Positions 15,732 to 24,668 of a stretch of DNA of 64,000 nt are shown piece by piece. Position numbers and translations under genes: made by a program. The notes beneath the pieces are model-generated. The model searched no databases. It was not told the origin of the DNA and saw only the letters and a list, made by a program, of their open reading frames with translations. Position 1 is the stretch's first letter; the number at the start of each line of letters is the position of its first letter. Origin of the DNA: an uncultured Verrucomicrobiota bacterium (GTDB lineage Bacteria; Verrucomicrobiota; Verrucomicrobiia; Opitutales; UBA9783); contig CABUVL010000001.1 of NCBI GenBank assembly GCA_902495005.1, forward strand, positions 336,853 to 400,852, written 5' to 3'.

Positions 15732-17003
15732 TTAAAAAAAGTATGGGTTTGAGAGTTGCAAATTCATTTTGGCCGCTTCTGATCTTAGCCAATGCCATTG
15801 GTTTTTGAGGGACGTTTGTAGCTTTTGATCGGTGGATGAGAAGTACACGGTTAAGAATGACTTTGATAAGCTAAGTCTGCAATGGAGTGTGTCGCCGTTA
15901 GCAAGATCTATTTTTAGAGGAATGGCGTTCTTCTTGTTGCGCTTGAGGTCTTCGGCGGCTTGTAAGATGACGGACATAGCTTTCGATATAAGGGAGTTCT
16001 TCGTGGGCCCGAGCAATGAGGGAAGGTGTAGCTGTGCCTGTTTCTTGAGGGGATGAATGGCATTTTGTATGAGGGAATTTGCTTGAGCTGTGTCATGCAA
16101 AAATGGATTGCGCGGGGTTGTATGAGCTAATGGAGATTCAATTGCTTGAGCGGTAGGAGTTCTTGAGGTACTTGTAAAGGTCGTATTGTTCATTCGCTTG
16201 CTAAATAGACTTTGTGAAGAAGGAGCATTTTTAGTGCCAAATGCGTTGTCTTTAGGCCAAGCTTTATGGTTTGCTAGATAAGTACTCATGGTTTCCTTCG
16301 TTTGAGGTACTTGTAATAATGGCAGATACTGAATGATCTGTGAGTGCCGTACATGTGATTGCAATGGCAGATGGATTGAATGGCTTTGTCCGTTGTGTAG
16401 ATGCGGTAATGTGACTTGATTGACCGCTGAAGTCGTTTCACTTGCAGGTAAAAAGCTTGTGGATCGCTGTACGCTTTCAGTTTGATTTGGTAACAGCGGT
16501 TCCTTTAAAGTGGACTCTTGTTCGGTTAACTCAGAAGTGTTTTTTAATGCCTGTTGGGGATTATTATGCTGGGTGAGTGTTTGGGCCTGTATAGGACCGT
16601 GATTTGTGGGTTCTTTGGCGGGTGTTGCAGTTGAATTGAGAAGTGATGGTGTGGCGATGAATAAGTTGTCTGGAAGCTCATGATTGTCGGATTCATCTGG
16701 TAAAAGAGATTGTGTGGACGCTGATTCTATGAGTGTGAGGGGTTCGTCGAGGTCGTCGGAATCGTCAGTGCCCTCGGAAGCATCAGATTCGATAATTTCA
16801 ACGAGGGCGCCATCAATATCTACTTTTTTAGGCAGATCATCGGAGTTTTGTGGGTAAGGGTTAACGAGCAATTCACACAAGTTTTCCTCAAAATACTTCT
16901 TGGGCGCTGGCTTGGCATCTGCTTTGGGTTTATCGACAGTTGAATTATTGTCGCATTCCTGAACGATGGGGCTGCAAGTACAATCGGAAATATTTTGGCT
17001 CAT
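15732..17003 (-). CDS. fliK: Flagellar hook-length control protein FliK
   Basis: A 423-residue secreted ruler protein. Residues 1-330 are low-complexity, rich in Ser, Thr, Pro, Gln, Asn with an acidic patch (IIESDASEGTDDSDDLDEP), as in the FliK secretion/ruler region. The C-terminal 80 residues form the FliK switch domain: KKNAIPLKIDLANGDTLHCRLSLSKSFLTVYF and a helix ending in LQLSNPYFF. Assignment rests on this domain plus position before flgD and flgE. ATGA overlap with the motE-like gene upstream. Confidence 0.8.
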   Translation of the reverse strand: MSQNISDCTCSPIVQECDNNSTVDKPKADAKPAPKKYFEENLCELLVNPYPQNSDDLPKKVDIDGALVEIIESDASEGTDDSDDLDEPLTLIESASTQSLLPDESDNHELPDNLFIATPSLLNSTATPAKEPTNHGPIQAQTLTQHNNPQQALKNTSELTEQESTLKEPLLPNQTESVQRSTSFLPASETTSAVNQVTLPHLHNGQSHSIHLPLQSHVRHSQIIQYLPLLQVPQTKETMSTYLANHKAWPKDNAFGTKNAPSSQSLFSKRMNNTTFTSTSRTPTAQAIESPLAHTTPRNPFLHDTAQANSLIQNAIHPLKKQAQLHLPSLLGPTKNSLISKAMSVILQAAEDLKRNKKNAIPLKIDLANGDTLHCRLSLSKSFLTVYFSSTDQKLQTSLKNQWHWLRSEAAKMNLQLSNPYFF

Positions 17004-17614
17004 TTTTGTGATAATTCGTTGGTGCTTAGTCGAAAATTTTCGATTAATTGGTTTAATTTTTTGTGGTACGTTTTGTTATCTGTGGGGCGGGACATGCTTT
17101 GTAAAATGGGGCCCAAGGTGTCTGGAGATAAGAAGTGCATTATTTTTACGACGGAAGAAGTTTCCATCTCGTTAAAGACTCGAACGACCGAGTCGGGCGT
17201 CATATTCGAGTAGGTTGCAGCCAGTGTTTTGAGATTTTTTAATTCAGCTTCATGTAAGTACGTTACGGATTGTGTGAGCTGTTTTTGTAAATGTTCGATA
17301 TCTTTTTTTAAGTCATTTAGGGCCTGACGTTCTGTACGAATTTGTTCCTGCATGGCCTGTAATTCTTGTTCTTTTTGTGCCTGTTCTTTTGCGGTTTTAT
17401 CGACTGCACTCAATAGGGCAGAAAAGTCTTTTACTTGCCTTTCCCACAGCGGTAATTGGGGCTCCTGAGTTTCATTTTGTCGATTTGTAAAGGAGGCTTT
17501 TAAGTGGGTGATGGCTTGCGTGGTACACGTGTTAATTCTTTTCCATAAATAAAAATTTTGGATGCCAAAATACAGCAACAATGCGCTCAAAAAACTCAGC
17601 CAATAACGTACCAT
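17000..17614 (-). CDS. MotE-like coiled-coil membrane protein
   Basis: A 204-residue protein with an N-terminal membrane anchor (WLSFLSALLLYFGIQNFYL, residues 5-23) and a long coiled coil (about residues 70-140, with KEQAQKEQELQAMQEQIRTERQAL). The C-terminal MgtE-N-like domain is NLKTLAATYSNMTPDSVVRVFNEMETSSVVKIMHFLSPDTLGPILQSM. This is the architecture of MotE/FliK-adjacent proteins that act as MotC chaperones or export helpers in other bacteria. The exact role here is inferred from fold and from its place between fliJ and fliK, which is usual for this family. Confidence 0.75.
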   Translation of the reverse strand: MVRYWLSFLSALLLYFGIQNFYLWKRINTCTTQAITHLKASFTNRQNETQEPQLPLWERQVKDFSALLSAVDKTAKEQAQKEQELQAMQEQIRTERQALNDLKKDIEHLQKQLTQSVTYLHEAELKNLKTLAATYSNMTPDSVVRVFNEMETSSVVKIMHFLSPDTLGPILQSMSRPTDNKTYHKKLNQLIENFRLSTNELSQK

Positions 17615-17615
17615 A

Positions 17616-18059
17616 TTATTTCTTTTGACCAGCGTTGAACTGAGACCAGTCGTCGATTAGTTTTTCAGATAGCATGGATTGTGTGTGCAAGAATTGTTGC
17701 ATTTTCTTTTCTTTTAGTTTTTCGAGTATTTCTACATTTCTTTTGGCTTCTAAGAACTCGTTGAGCCTTTTACTCTCCTCAATTTCGAGTGATTGTATGT
17801 GTCGTTGGAGATCCTCAACTTGACTGTGCAGTTCGTTCACTTTGTTGCGTAATTGAATGTACTGTTGAGGGTTGACGAGTTGATTGATTTGTTCCTGATT
17901 GTAAATGAGTTGCTTGAGTTCTAGCCTGGTTTTTTTTAACGATTCGGTTAAATTCATTTTTTGTTGAACGATTCGAGCATAGGCTTTTAGCTTAGCCTCT
18001 TTGGTCCGTTCTCTGAGTGCCAGGACCGTCGTAAGTTTAAACCCAAAATCTAATTGCAT
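17616..18059 (-). CDS. fliJ: Flagellar export chaperone-escort FliJ
   Basis: A 147-residue all-helical coiled-coil protein. It starts MQLDFGFKLTTVLALRERTKEAKLK, the FliJ-type start (FxLxxVLxLRExxExxA), and remains heptad-rich to the end (LRNKVNELHSQVEDLQRHIQSLEIEES). FliJ binds the FliI hexamer centrally and FlhA, and escorts chaperones in type III export. It overlaps the fliI 3' end by 10 bases, as in other operons, and there is one base before the motE-like gene. Confidence 0.85.
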   Translation of the reverse strand: MQLDFGFKLTTVLALRERTKEAKLKAYARIVQQKMNLTESLKKTRLELKQLIYNQEQINQLVNPQQYIQLRNKVNELHSQVEDLQRHIQSLEIEESKRLNEFLEAKRNVEILEKLKEKKMQQFLHTQSMLSEKLIDDWSQFNAGQKK

Positions 18060-19372
18060 AGTAAAATGTCTTGAAGTTCCTTAAATAGTGCATTTCTTTC
18101 AAAGATTTCTGTGTAATTTTGTTTTAGAAAAGAAGTTAAATCATTGTACTTACGGACGGCTAAATCCAATTGTTGGTTGTGGCCGGGGGTGTAAGCGCCA
18201 ACGGATATTAGGTCTTCATTCTGTTTGTAAATAGCTAGCAAATTTCGTGCCATTGTTACAAGTTTGCTCTCTTCGGGGGATAAAATTTGTTTTGCGATAC
18301 GGCTGATACTCATAAGTACGTCGATGGCTGGGTAGTGATTGGCGTTGGCAAGTGCCCTTGAAAGAATGATGTGTCCATCCAAGATACTGCGAACGGCGTC
18401 CGAGATCGGTTCATTGAATTCATCGCCTTCCGACAAAACCGTATAAACGGCCGTGATGTTACCGCGGTGGGTTCGGCCCGCCCTTTCCAGCAATTTAGGA
18501 AGTAATCCGAACACTGATGGAGGGTACCCGCGTGTCGTGGGAGGCTCGCCTAGGGATAGGCCAATTTCACGTTGAGCCATGGCAAATCGCGTAATGGAAT
18601 CCATCATGAGCAGAACGTTTTTCCCGCAGTCTCGGAAAAATTCTGCGATATAAGTGGCCAAAAAGGCGGCCCTGATGCGTAGAGGGGCGGCTTGGTCGGA
18701 GGTGGCAACCACAATCACAGATTTTTTTAATCCCTCTTCTCCCAGGTCATTGTGAATAAATTCGTTCAATTCGCGTCCACGTTCACCGATGAGCGCCAGG
18801 ACGTTAATGTCGGCTTCGGAATGCTTGGCCAACATTCCAAGTAGGGTGGACTTGCCGACCCCGCTGCCGGCAAAGATGCCCATACGTTGTCCCAGTCCCA
18901 TTGGAATGAAAGTGTCAATGGCCTTGATGGATGTGATAAAAGGACGGGTAATGATGGGGCGTTCAAGTGCTTTTGGAACGGCGGAGTTGAAGTGTCTTAT
19001 ACGTTGACAATGAAGCGGGCCCAGCTTGTCCATGGGAGCACCGAAGGCATCGATGATTCTGCCCCTCAGTCCATCGCCGATGGGGACAGATTGCTTGTAA
19101 TTGTTTAAAACGACGCGACAACCGTAGGCAATATTGTTATTTTCCCCCAGCGGCATGAGGAGGACGTGTGTGTCGTGGAAACCGATAACCTCGGCATCGA
19201 TGAGGGCTTCATCGTTGGGAGATACGATAGAGACAAGATCGCCGAGGGCACATTGAGGCCCTTGAGATTCAACGAGTAATCCACTGACCTTGCAAACCTT
19301 TCCGATATGCTGATACAAGGGGGTTGTCTGGGTTAAGATGCGAAGGTGGGCGATCGTTTCGTTGAGGGACAT
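18050..19372 (-). CDS. fliI: Flagellum-specific export ATPase FliI
   Basis: A 440-residue ATPase from ATG at 19372 (a TTG four codons upstream is less likely; the ATG is two bases after the fliH stop). Walker A is GIFAGSGVGKSTLLG near residue 165, and Walker B is VLLMMDSITRFAMAQREIGL. The family signature GEPPTTRGYPPSVF and the catalytic-glutamate segment ALIGERGRELNEF are present. An N-terminal beta-barrel (LVSIVSPNDEALIDAEVIGF) and a C-terminal helical domain flank them. It energises type III flagellar export with FliH and FliJ. Confidence 0.97.
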   Translation of the reverse strand: MSLNETIAHLRILTQTTPLYQHIGKVCKVSGLLVESQGPQCALGDLVSIVSPNDEALIDAEVIGFHDTHVLLMPLGENNNIAYGCRVVLNNYKQSVPIGDGLRGRIIDAFGAPMDKLGPLHCQRIRHFNSAVPKALERPIITRPFITSIKAIDTFIPMGLGQRMGIFAGSGVGKSTLLGMLAKHSEADINVLALIGERGRELNEFIHNDLGEEGLKKSVIVVATSDQAAPLRIRAAFLATYIAEFFRDCGKNVLLMMDSITRFAMAQREIGLSLGEPPTTRGYPPSVFGLLPKLLERAGRTHRGNITAVYTVLSEGDEFNEPISDAVRSILDGHIILSRALANANHYPAIDVLMSISRIAKQILSPEESKLVTMARNLLAIYKQNEDLISVGAYTPGHNQQLDLAVRKYNDLTSFLKQNYTEIFERNALFKELQDILLCN

Positions 19373-19374
19373 GG

Positions 19375-19941
19375 TTAGCAACAATGGTCAAAGCAAGTTT
19401 GAAGCGTTTTGAGACGACTCTTTAGGCGATTATCCAGAATGCCGAAATCGGTTTTTAAGATCATGTCTCCTGCCTGCAAGGATGGGTCGGTGGTTATTTT
19501 TAATTGAGGGTACTTGTTCGTAAAATGTTTTTGTAAGTCATCAATCATGGTTTGATCTGCAAGGGAAATACACAGCGTCAGAGGACCTTCGGAAACGTTA
19601 GACGCGAGCAGTTGTTGGATTAATTCAAGCAGGGTTTCGCGTTCAATTTTGATCTTGGGTAACAGTATTTCTAACAGATGCATCAGGTAATCTGGTAATT
19701 GATTTTGAAAATCCTCCATGAAGTGATCGTACGATGTTTGAATTTTGCTGCAGAGTTTTTCAAAATTTTCTCCCTGTTGAAGGCTTTGTTGTTCCAGTTT
19801 TATATTTACTTGTTGTTCAATGCGTTGCTGCATCAATTCATGTTTTTTTTCGTCTCTGTGTTCAATGGTCCCACAGTAAGAAAATCGGATTTTAGTCGGT
19901 GTGTTTTTTAAGAAATTAATTTTTTTATAAGAGGATTTCAT
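19375..19941 (-). CDS. fliH: Flagellar assembly protein FliH
   Basis: A 188-residue peripheral stalk protein. The N-terminal half is Gln/Glu-rich coiled coil (HELMQQRIEQQVNIKLEQQSLQQG). The C-terminal half has the vacuolar-ATPase-E-like domain: LLEILLPKIKIERETLLELIQQLLA and LKITTDPSLQAGDMILKTDFGILDNRLKSRLKTL, matching FliH/YscL (the D-x-x-x-x-x-G-x-x-x-x-x-x-G-x-I-D block). It overlaps the fliG 3' end by 17 bases and precedes fliI. Confidence 0.85.
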   Translation of the reverse strand: MKSSYKKINFLKNTPTKIRFSYCGTIEHRDEKKHELMQQRIEQQVNIKLEQQSLQQGENFEKLCSKIQTSYDHFMEDFQNQLPDYLMHLLEILLPKIKIERETLLELIQQLLASNVSEGPLTLCISLADQTMIDDLQKHFTNKYPQLKITTDPSLQAGDMILKTDFGILDNRLKSRLKTLQTCFDHCC

Positions 19942-20971
19942 CTTGGTTTTGATCGAGGTTCAGTTGGCCTTGGGCTTCAAGCTTATAAACAACGTCGATA
20001 ATCTTTTGACGTGCGGCTTCAATCGTCTTAACGCGTTGAGGCCCAAGGTTGGAAATTTCTTCTTGGAGCGTTTCCGCCGCGCGCTTTGACATGGCGTTGG
20101 TTATGCATTGAAAGAGTTCTGCCGGTGCAGCTTTTAAGCTCATGATGAGATCGTTGTTGTCGACCTCGCGGAGAATTTTTTGAAGATCAAAGTTCGACAG
20201 CTTAACGAGGTCTTCAAAGGTAAACAGGTACTTTTGTATGGCTTTTGTCAGCGGGGCATTTTTTTTCTCAAAGAACGCCAGCATTTGTTGCTTAATTTCT
20301 TTTTCATACGTATTGAGTATGTTGGCCACAGAAACGGGTCCCCCTTCAATGGCTTTCTTACGCTTGGAGAGACTTGTGTGGTTGTCGTGGGGGGCACAAA
20401 GTTTTTTGAGGACGCCGAGTAATTGTTCGATACATTGGGTGGAAATGGGGCCCATCGTGCCCATTTGTAATAAAATGCTGACGCGCTTTTCTTGAGGAAA
20501 GTGGCTCAGCAAACGGGACACCGCGGAGGGAGGTAGGCAAGCGAGTAGAGAGGCGATTGTTTGTTCTTGTTCATCTTGCAGCGTGTTGCACAGTTGAATG
20601 GGGTCAATGCTTTCAACCAGTTGGGTCACTTGTGAACAGGCGGGCGCTTGGAGTGCGCGTGAAAATAGGGTACGTGCGGTTTCGTCTCCTTTGGTTAAGG
20701 CGAGTGTCTTTTGAACTAAGTTGGCGTCGTTGACAACGTCATCTAGGTTGTTGACGATGATGTTGGAAAATTCTTCCAGCAGCGATTGCCTTAAGCTGGC
20801 TGAAATAAATTTGATGTGGGCCATTTCTCTGCAAACATTCACAAGGGTCCCTTCGTCAAATTGCTTCAGCAATGGAGCAGACGTCTCGGGCCCTAAGATC
20901 ACAAAAAGGTGCGCCAACTTTTGTAGTTTTGTCAGCCCCTTATCATTTTCGTTTTCAGTCATTTCACTCAT
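19925..20971 (-). CDS. fliG: Flagellar motor switch protein FliG
   Basis: A 348-residue rotor protein. FliG-N begins LTKLQKLAHLFVILGPETSAPLLKQF. The middle domain contains QEQTIASLLACLPPSAVSRLLSHFPQEKRVSILLQMGTMGPIS, with the usual P-x-x-x-A-x-x-L-x-x-L-P layout. The C-terminal torque domain contains FEDLVKLSNFDLQKILREVDNNDLIMSLKAAP and NAMSKRAAETLQEEISNLGPQRVKTIEAARQKIIDV, including the charged residues that face the stator. ATGA overlap with fliF. Confidence 0.96.
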   Translation of the reverse strand: MSEMTENENDKGLTKLQKLAHLFVILGPETSAPLLKQFDEGTLVNVCREMAHIKFISASLRQSLLEEFSNIIVNNLDDVVNDANLVQKTLALTKGDETARTLFSRALQAPACSQVTQLVESIDPIQLCNTLQDEQEQTIASLLACLPPSAVSRLLSHFPQEKRVSILLQMGTMGPISTQCIEQLLGVLKKLCAPHDNHTSLSKRKKAIEGGPVSVANILNTYEKEIKQQMLAFFEKKNAPLTKAIQKYLFTFEDLVKLSNFDLQKILREVDNNDLIMSLKAAPAELFQCITNAMSKRAAETLQEEISNLGPQRVKTIEAARQKIIDVVYKLEAQGQLNLDQNQDEILL

Positions 20972-22500
20972 ACCTCATTTTTCATCCATATTTTGAGCGC
21001 ATTGCTTACATTCTCAGGCTTTTGTTGAATGATGTTATTCAGCATTTCGGGGGTCAAAGTTTGTGTGGAAGCTGTTGATTTGCTTAAGCATGGGGTGTTG
21101 TTGTCGAGCAGTGTGAGCGCCGGTGTTTTTTGAGCTTTAGATTTTTTGAGAAAACGTAAGAGAATGCCGAACAAGGTGAGGCAACAAATGATGCTTATGA
21201 AATTTTTGGCAATGGGCCCCCAACGAAATATTTGTTCACTTAAGGGCTGATCGAGCGCTGGAAATTTATTCAAGGTTGTGGTGTTGAACGCGAGCTCTTG
21301 GACCGATACGTGTGCCAAGTTGTCGATGCCCAATGCGTTTGCAATCATTGCCTTAAGCGAATTAATTTCGGCATCAGAACGGGTTTGGTACTGTCCCGGG
21401 TTGTTTTTGGACGCTTGTTGTGCGATAAAGACGGCGGCTGTTATTTTTTTGATGGTCCCGGGCGTCGCCACGATTTCGCGTGTGTATTTGTTGATATCGT
21501 AGGCGATGGTTCTATTTTTTTTATTTTCATTGGAAGAAATTTCACGCGCTTGGCCGCCATTGGCTTCACGTTCTTCCGCAGAACCTTGAAAGGCGTTAGA
21601 TTCATTATTGGAAGAAGAATTTTCTTGGTAAGTTTGGGAGCGGACCACCTGACTTTCCGGATCGTACGTTTCTTCAACAATCGTGGTGGTTGTGTTTTCC
21701 AAGTCCACGGATACGCGTGCTACGACTTGTCCTTCTCCCAAGACAGAATGCAGCATGCTTTCTATTTTTTTGCCAAAATAACTTTCCAAACTTTCCCGCA
21801 TTTTGATGTGTGAAGAGGAGAGCCCCATAGAGCTCGATTTGGCCAGGTCTTCCGATAAAACCTTACCGTGATTGTCAACGACGCTCACGTCGTCGAGTTT
21901 AAGGCCTTCCACAGAGTTGGCGACGAGGGAGCGTATGGCGTTTACGGCGGATTCTTGGAGTGATAATCCTCCGGTGTCGACGAAGACAGAGGCCGTTGGA
22001 TGCACGTTCGCTTGAGAGGCGAGCAGTTTGTTTTCGGGGACTACGATCATGACGCGTGCGTTGCGGATCCCATTCAACTCGGCAATGGTTCGTGACAACT
22101 CCCCTTGCAGGGCTCGCGTGTAGTTGGTCTTTTGCATGAAGTCACTGATACCAATGTAATTGCGGTCAAATATTTCATAGCCGACATCTTTGCCCGAAGG
22201 AATTCCTTTTTCCACCAATCCCATGCGAACCGTGTAAACGGATTTTTGTGGGACTAAGATGGAGTGCCCGCCGTTGGCCAATTGATACGGGATGCCTTGT
22301 TCTTCGAGTTCGGCCACGATATCGGACGCATCTTTGGCGTTTAATCCGCCGTACAGCAGTTGAAAATGAGGCCTATTGACCCAAAAGAGAAAAGTCGCGA
22401 AGCCCAAAGTAATGGCGAGAGTAGAGGCCAAAAAAGAGAGTTTTTGCCCGGTACTCAGTTGATCCCAAAATTTTTTAAGCTGTTTGACGAACGATTGCAT
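20968..22500 (-). CDS. fliF: Flagellar M-ring protein FliF
   Basis: A 510-residue MS-ring protein with two transmembrane helices, near residues 23-43 and 425-445. Periplasmic ring-building motifs are visible: YGGLNAKDASDIVAELEEQGIPYQL, then VYTVRMGLVEKGIPSGKDVGYEIFD and YTRALQGELSRTIAELNGIRNARVMIVVPE, all typical of YscJ/FliF. The C-terminal cytoplasmic tail (TPEMLNNIIQQKPENVSNALKIWM) binds FliG-N. It starts ten bases after fliE. Confidence 0.97.
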   Translation of the reverse strand: MQSFVKQLKKFWDQLSTGQKLSFLASTLAITLGFATFLFWVNRPHFQLLYGGLNAKDASDIVAELEEQGIPYQLANGGHSILVPQKSVYTVRMGLVEKGIPSGKDVGYEIFDRNYIGISDFMQKTNYTRALQGELSRTIAELNGIRNARVMIVVPENKLLASQANVHPTASVFVDTGGLSLQESAVNAIRSLVANSVEGLKLDDVSVVDNHGKVLSEDLAKSSSMGLSSSHIKMRESLESYFGKKIESMLHSVLGEGQVVARVSVDLENTTTTIVEETYDPESQVVRSQTYQENSSSNNESNAFQGSAEEREANGGQAREISSNENKKNRTIAYDINKYTREIVATPGTIKKITAAVFIAQQASKNNPGQYQTRSDAEINSLKAMIANALGIDNLAHVSVQELAFNTTTLNKFPALDQPLSEQIFRWGPIAKNFISIICCLTLFGILLRFLKKSKAQKTPALTLLDNNTPCLSKSTASTQTLTPEMLNNIIQQKPENVSNALKIWMKNEV

Positions 22501-22510
22501 AGGTCAATTC

Positions 22511-22909
22511 TCAAATGGACATGCGCATCAATTCCTTGAACCCTTCAACCAATTTGTTTCTCATTTCTATTAATAGGGTGAAAGCGAGACCGGCTTCCTG
22601 GGTCGCTAAAATGCTTTGATGGAGGTTGTCGGTGCTACCGCTGAGTCCTTGGCGTGTCAGGTCTTGAGCAACTTGTTGTTTTTCGTTGATGGTGTCGATG
22701 AAATGTTCTACGGGTCGGTCAACCGTGACAGAATGAGAGGATGTTTTGTGAACGGGCACGGCGTCTATGCCCATGAGGTTTTTCTTTGCCTCTGCAATTG
22801 CTTGTTGGGTTGCTTTAGACAGGGTCGGCCGCGTTGTTTGACTGACGCCGGGTTTTAAAAAGGCTGAATCGTTAAAATTGATTTGCATTTGTTTTCCTTG
22901 AATGAGCAT
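22511..22909 (-). CDS. fliE: Hook-basal body complex protein FliE
   Basis: A 132-residue export-gate adaptor that links the MS ring to the rod. The conserved C-terminus is LTRQGLSGSTDNLHQSILATQEAGLAFTLLIEMRNKLVEGFKELMRMSI, the FliE signature. The ATG at 22909 is chosen because it follows the flgC stop by one base; a TTG at 22921 would overlap flgC. The N-terminal 80 residues are poorly conserved and longer than in enterobacterial FliE (about 104 residues). Confidence 0.9.
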   Translation of the reverse strand: MLIQGKQMQINFNDSAFLKPGVSQTTRPTLSKATQQAIAEAKKNLMGIDAVPVHKTSSHSVTVDRPVEHFIDTINEKQQVAQDLTRQGLSGSTDNLHQSILATQEAGLAFTLLIEMRNKLVEGFKELMRMSI

Positions 22910-22910
22910 A

Positions 22911-23321
22911 TTACTTGCCAATTTGGATGGTTTTTTGAGCCATGTTTTGTGACAACTTGAAAGCTTTTAAGTTCGCTTCATAAAGTCTTGAGGCCATCAT
23001 CATGTCGACCATTTCTTGGGAAACTTTAACGTTTGGCATTTGTACCATTCCTTGCGAATTGGCGTGTGGATGGCCCGGATTGTAAACGTAATGATCGGGG
23101 GCCTTGTCTTTCTGGATCGTCCGGACGTGTACGGTATTGTTACTCGGGTCGGAGTGATCCATGAGTGTTTCAAAGGCGACAATTTTACGTTGATAGGGCT
23201 TACCGTTGACGTCCTTGGTTGTTTGCGCGTTGGCAATATTTTCAGAAATCATTTGCATGTGTATTTTTTGAGCGGCCAACGCACTGGCAGTCGATTCAAA
23301 TCCTGGAATGAGGTGTGTCAT
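22911..23321 (-). CDS. flgC: Proximal rod protein FlgC
   Basis: A 136-residue rod protein. The N-terminal motif is MISENIANAQTTKDVNGKPYQRKIVAFE (SxNIANAxTxxxxxGxPYRRK), and the C-terminus NVKVSQEMVDMMMASRLYEANLKAFKLSQNMAQKTIQIGK is the expected polymerising helix. The middle holds VYNPGHPHANSQGMVQMPNV, also highly typical. It lies between flgB (12-base gap) and fliE. Confidence 0.96.
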   Translation of the reverse strand: MTHLIPGFESTASALAAQKIHMQMISENIANAQTTKDVNGKPYQRKIVAFETLMDHSDPSNNTVHVRTIQKDKAPDHYVYNPGHPHANSQGMVQMPNVKVSQEMVDMMMASRLYEANLKAFKLSQNMAQKTIQIGK

Positions 23322-23333
23322 AGCTTGTAAAGT

Positions 23334-23681
23334 TTAGAAGGCATTACCGGTAATTGCGCTGCGAATCATGCGCACATTCTCTTCGGCAACCTTTAGTAAA
23401 AATTGATGTTTGACGGCGTTTTCGTTGAGTTGCAGTAGTTCCCTGTCAATTTCGACGTTATTGCCATTGGCCTGACAGGAACTTTTTTCGTCCGTGTAGG
23501 TTGCTGGCCTGAGCTCCTGAAAACCTTTGAGGTCGCCCTCTGCAAGGCATTGGGTCAATTGTTGGTCAAATGATGGATCGACATCGATACGTTTGTAATG
23601 GGGGACTTGTGCATTTGCCAAGTTGGAAGAGAGGGCTTTTTGCCTTAAGACCACGGCATCCATTTGCTTTTTCGCTAACAT
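23334..23681 (-). CDS. flgB: Proximal rod protein FlgB
   Basis: A 115-residue rod protein, first gene of the flagellar operon. The core shows LRQKALSSNLANAQVPHYKRIDVDPSFDQQL (family: SxNIANAxTPxYK) and the C-terminus VKHQFLLKVAEENVRMIRSAITG. I set the start at the ATG at 23681 because it has AGGAGA seven bases upstream (23689-23694). The upstream in-frame ATG at 23717 has none and would lie only a few bases after the predicted sigma-54 transcription start. Confidence 0.93.
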   Translation of the reverse strand: MLAKKQMDAVVLRQKALSSNLANAQVPHYKRIDVDPSFDQQLTQCLAEGDLKGFQELRPATYTDEKSSCQANGNNVEIDRELLQLNENAVKHQFLLKVAEENVRMIRSAITGNAF

Positions 23682-23736
23682 GTAATTTTCTCCTAAGGCA
23701 TGTGTGATGATGGTCATGGTAAGTTTTGATAATATA

Positions 23737-23751
23737 GCACATTGCGTGCCA
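23737..23751 (-). promoter_or_regulatory. Sigma-54 promoter of the flgB operon
   Basis: The minus strand reads TGGCACGCAATGTGC, with GG and GC separated by exactly ten bases, against the consensus TGGCACG-N4-TTGC. Only the first T of the -12 element differs. Predicted transcription start is near 23725, giving a leader of about 44 bases before the flgB ATG at 23681. Confidence 0.82.
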
Positions 23752-24206
23752 AAGTTATTTTTTTGTTGTTTAATTTATTGATATAGAGTGAATTTTTGAC
23801 TACTAGTGTGCGTGAGTTTTTGCCTCTCTGCTACCTCGTTGACTTTTGATGGAAGAAGAATTCATTGGACATTGAAGCGTTATGAGAAAAGGTAAGACAA
23901 TGTTTCATTATCGATAATAAGGTGGGGAAGGTAACTGCGGTGCTTACAAATTTCTTAAGTAAGCAATCTAGCTATAAAGTAGTTGGCAATTATAAAACAA
24001 TGAAAGTTAATCAAAACGTAAGTAGGCCTGTGCAGATAAAGGCAAGCGTCGTGTCAGTGGAATCGAATTGCCTTTTTTAATGACTTATTAAATGGGCGTT
24101 TTTGTTTGGGCGATAAGGGAATTGAACGGAGATTACCGTTGTTTTTGATTTGCAAAGAATTCATAAAAAGCAACAATAAATAACTGTATGTAACGTGTAA
24201 TGAACG
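23752..24206. other. Upstream region of the flgB operon and NYN gene
   Basis: About 450 bases with no gene. It contains a perfect 12-bp palindrome attatcgataat at 23907-23918 and an inverted repeat tgcttac/gtaagca at 23941-23965. They lie 160-230 bases upstream of the sigma-54 promoter, a usual distance for enhancer-binding activator sites. That role is inference. Confidence 0.4.
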
Positions 24207-24668
24207 ATGGGGTTATGGATTTTAGATGGTTATAACGTAATGCACGCCCTGCACAAGTTGGAGGGCATGGCATCTTTTGAACTTGCGCGAGACCGATTTA
24301 TTGCGTGGGTCAGTGAATTCCAAAATCTGGAGGATAAGTCGCTAACCATCGTTTTCGATAACAACGTAGAGCCCATCGCGGATAAGGTTATAGGGCATCG
24401 CGTCCGTGTGATTTACAGTTCTCGGGGCTTTAGTGCGGATGGAACCATACTGCAATTGGTGCGTGCCATGCCGCCTCAGGCTCGTAGCCAAGTGACCGTC
24501 GTGACAAGGGACAATGGCTTACGGGAAGCATTATTTTCTTATCATTGTGTGTTGGTTTCTCCTTTGGGATTTTTGAAAGAATTTCGCATGGGGCAAGCGC
24601 ACCAAAATCGGACTGCGGAATCACACACATTTTTTTATCGGCCTTTTGAGGATTATTTCGGCGAGTGA
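24207..24668 (+). CDS. NYN-domain (YacP/Rae1-like) ribonuclease
   Basis: A 153-residue cytoplasmic protein of the YacP NYN family, PIN-like metal-dependent ribonucleases; B. subtilis Rae1 cuts mRNA at the ribosome A site. Acidic active-site residues are visible in WILDGYNVMHAL (residues 4-15), LTIVFDNN (about 46-53) and TVVTRDNGLREAL (about 97-109). The segment VIYSSRGFSADGTILQLV matches the family's xxS-x-x-x-x-AD-x-x-I block. It is transcribed away from the flgB operon and appears alone. The cellular target is unknown. Confidence 0.8.
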   Translation: MGLWILDGYNVMHALHKLEGMASFELARDRFIAWVSEFQNLEDKSLTIVFDNNVEPIADKVIGHRVRVIYSSRGFSADGTILQLVRAMPPQARSQVTVVTRDNGLREALFSYHCVLVSPLGFLKEFRMGQAHQNRTAESHTFFYRPFEDYFGE

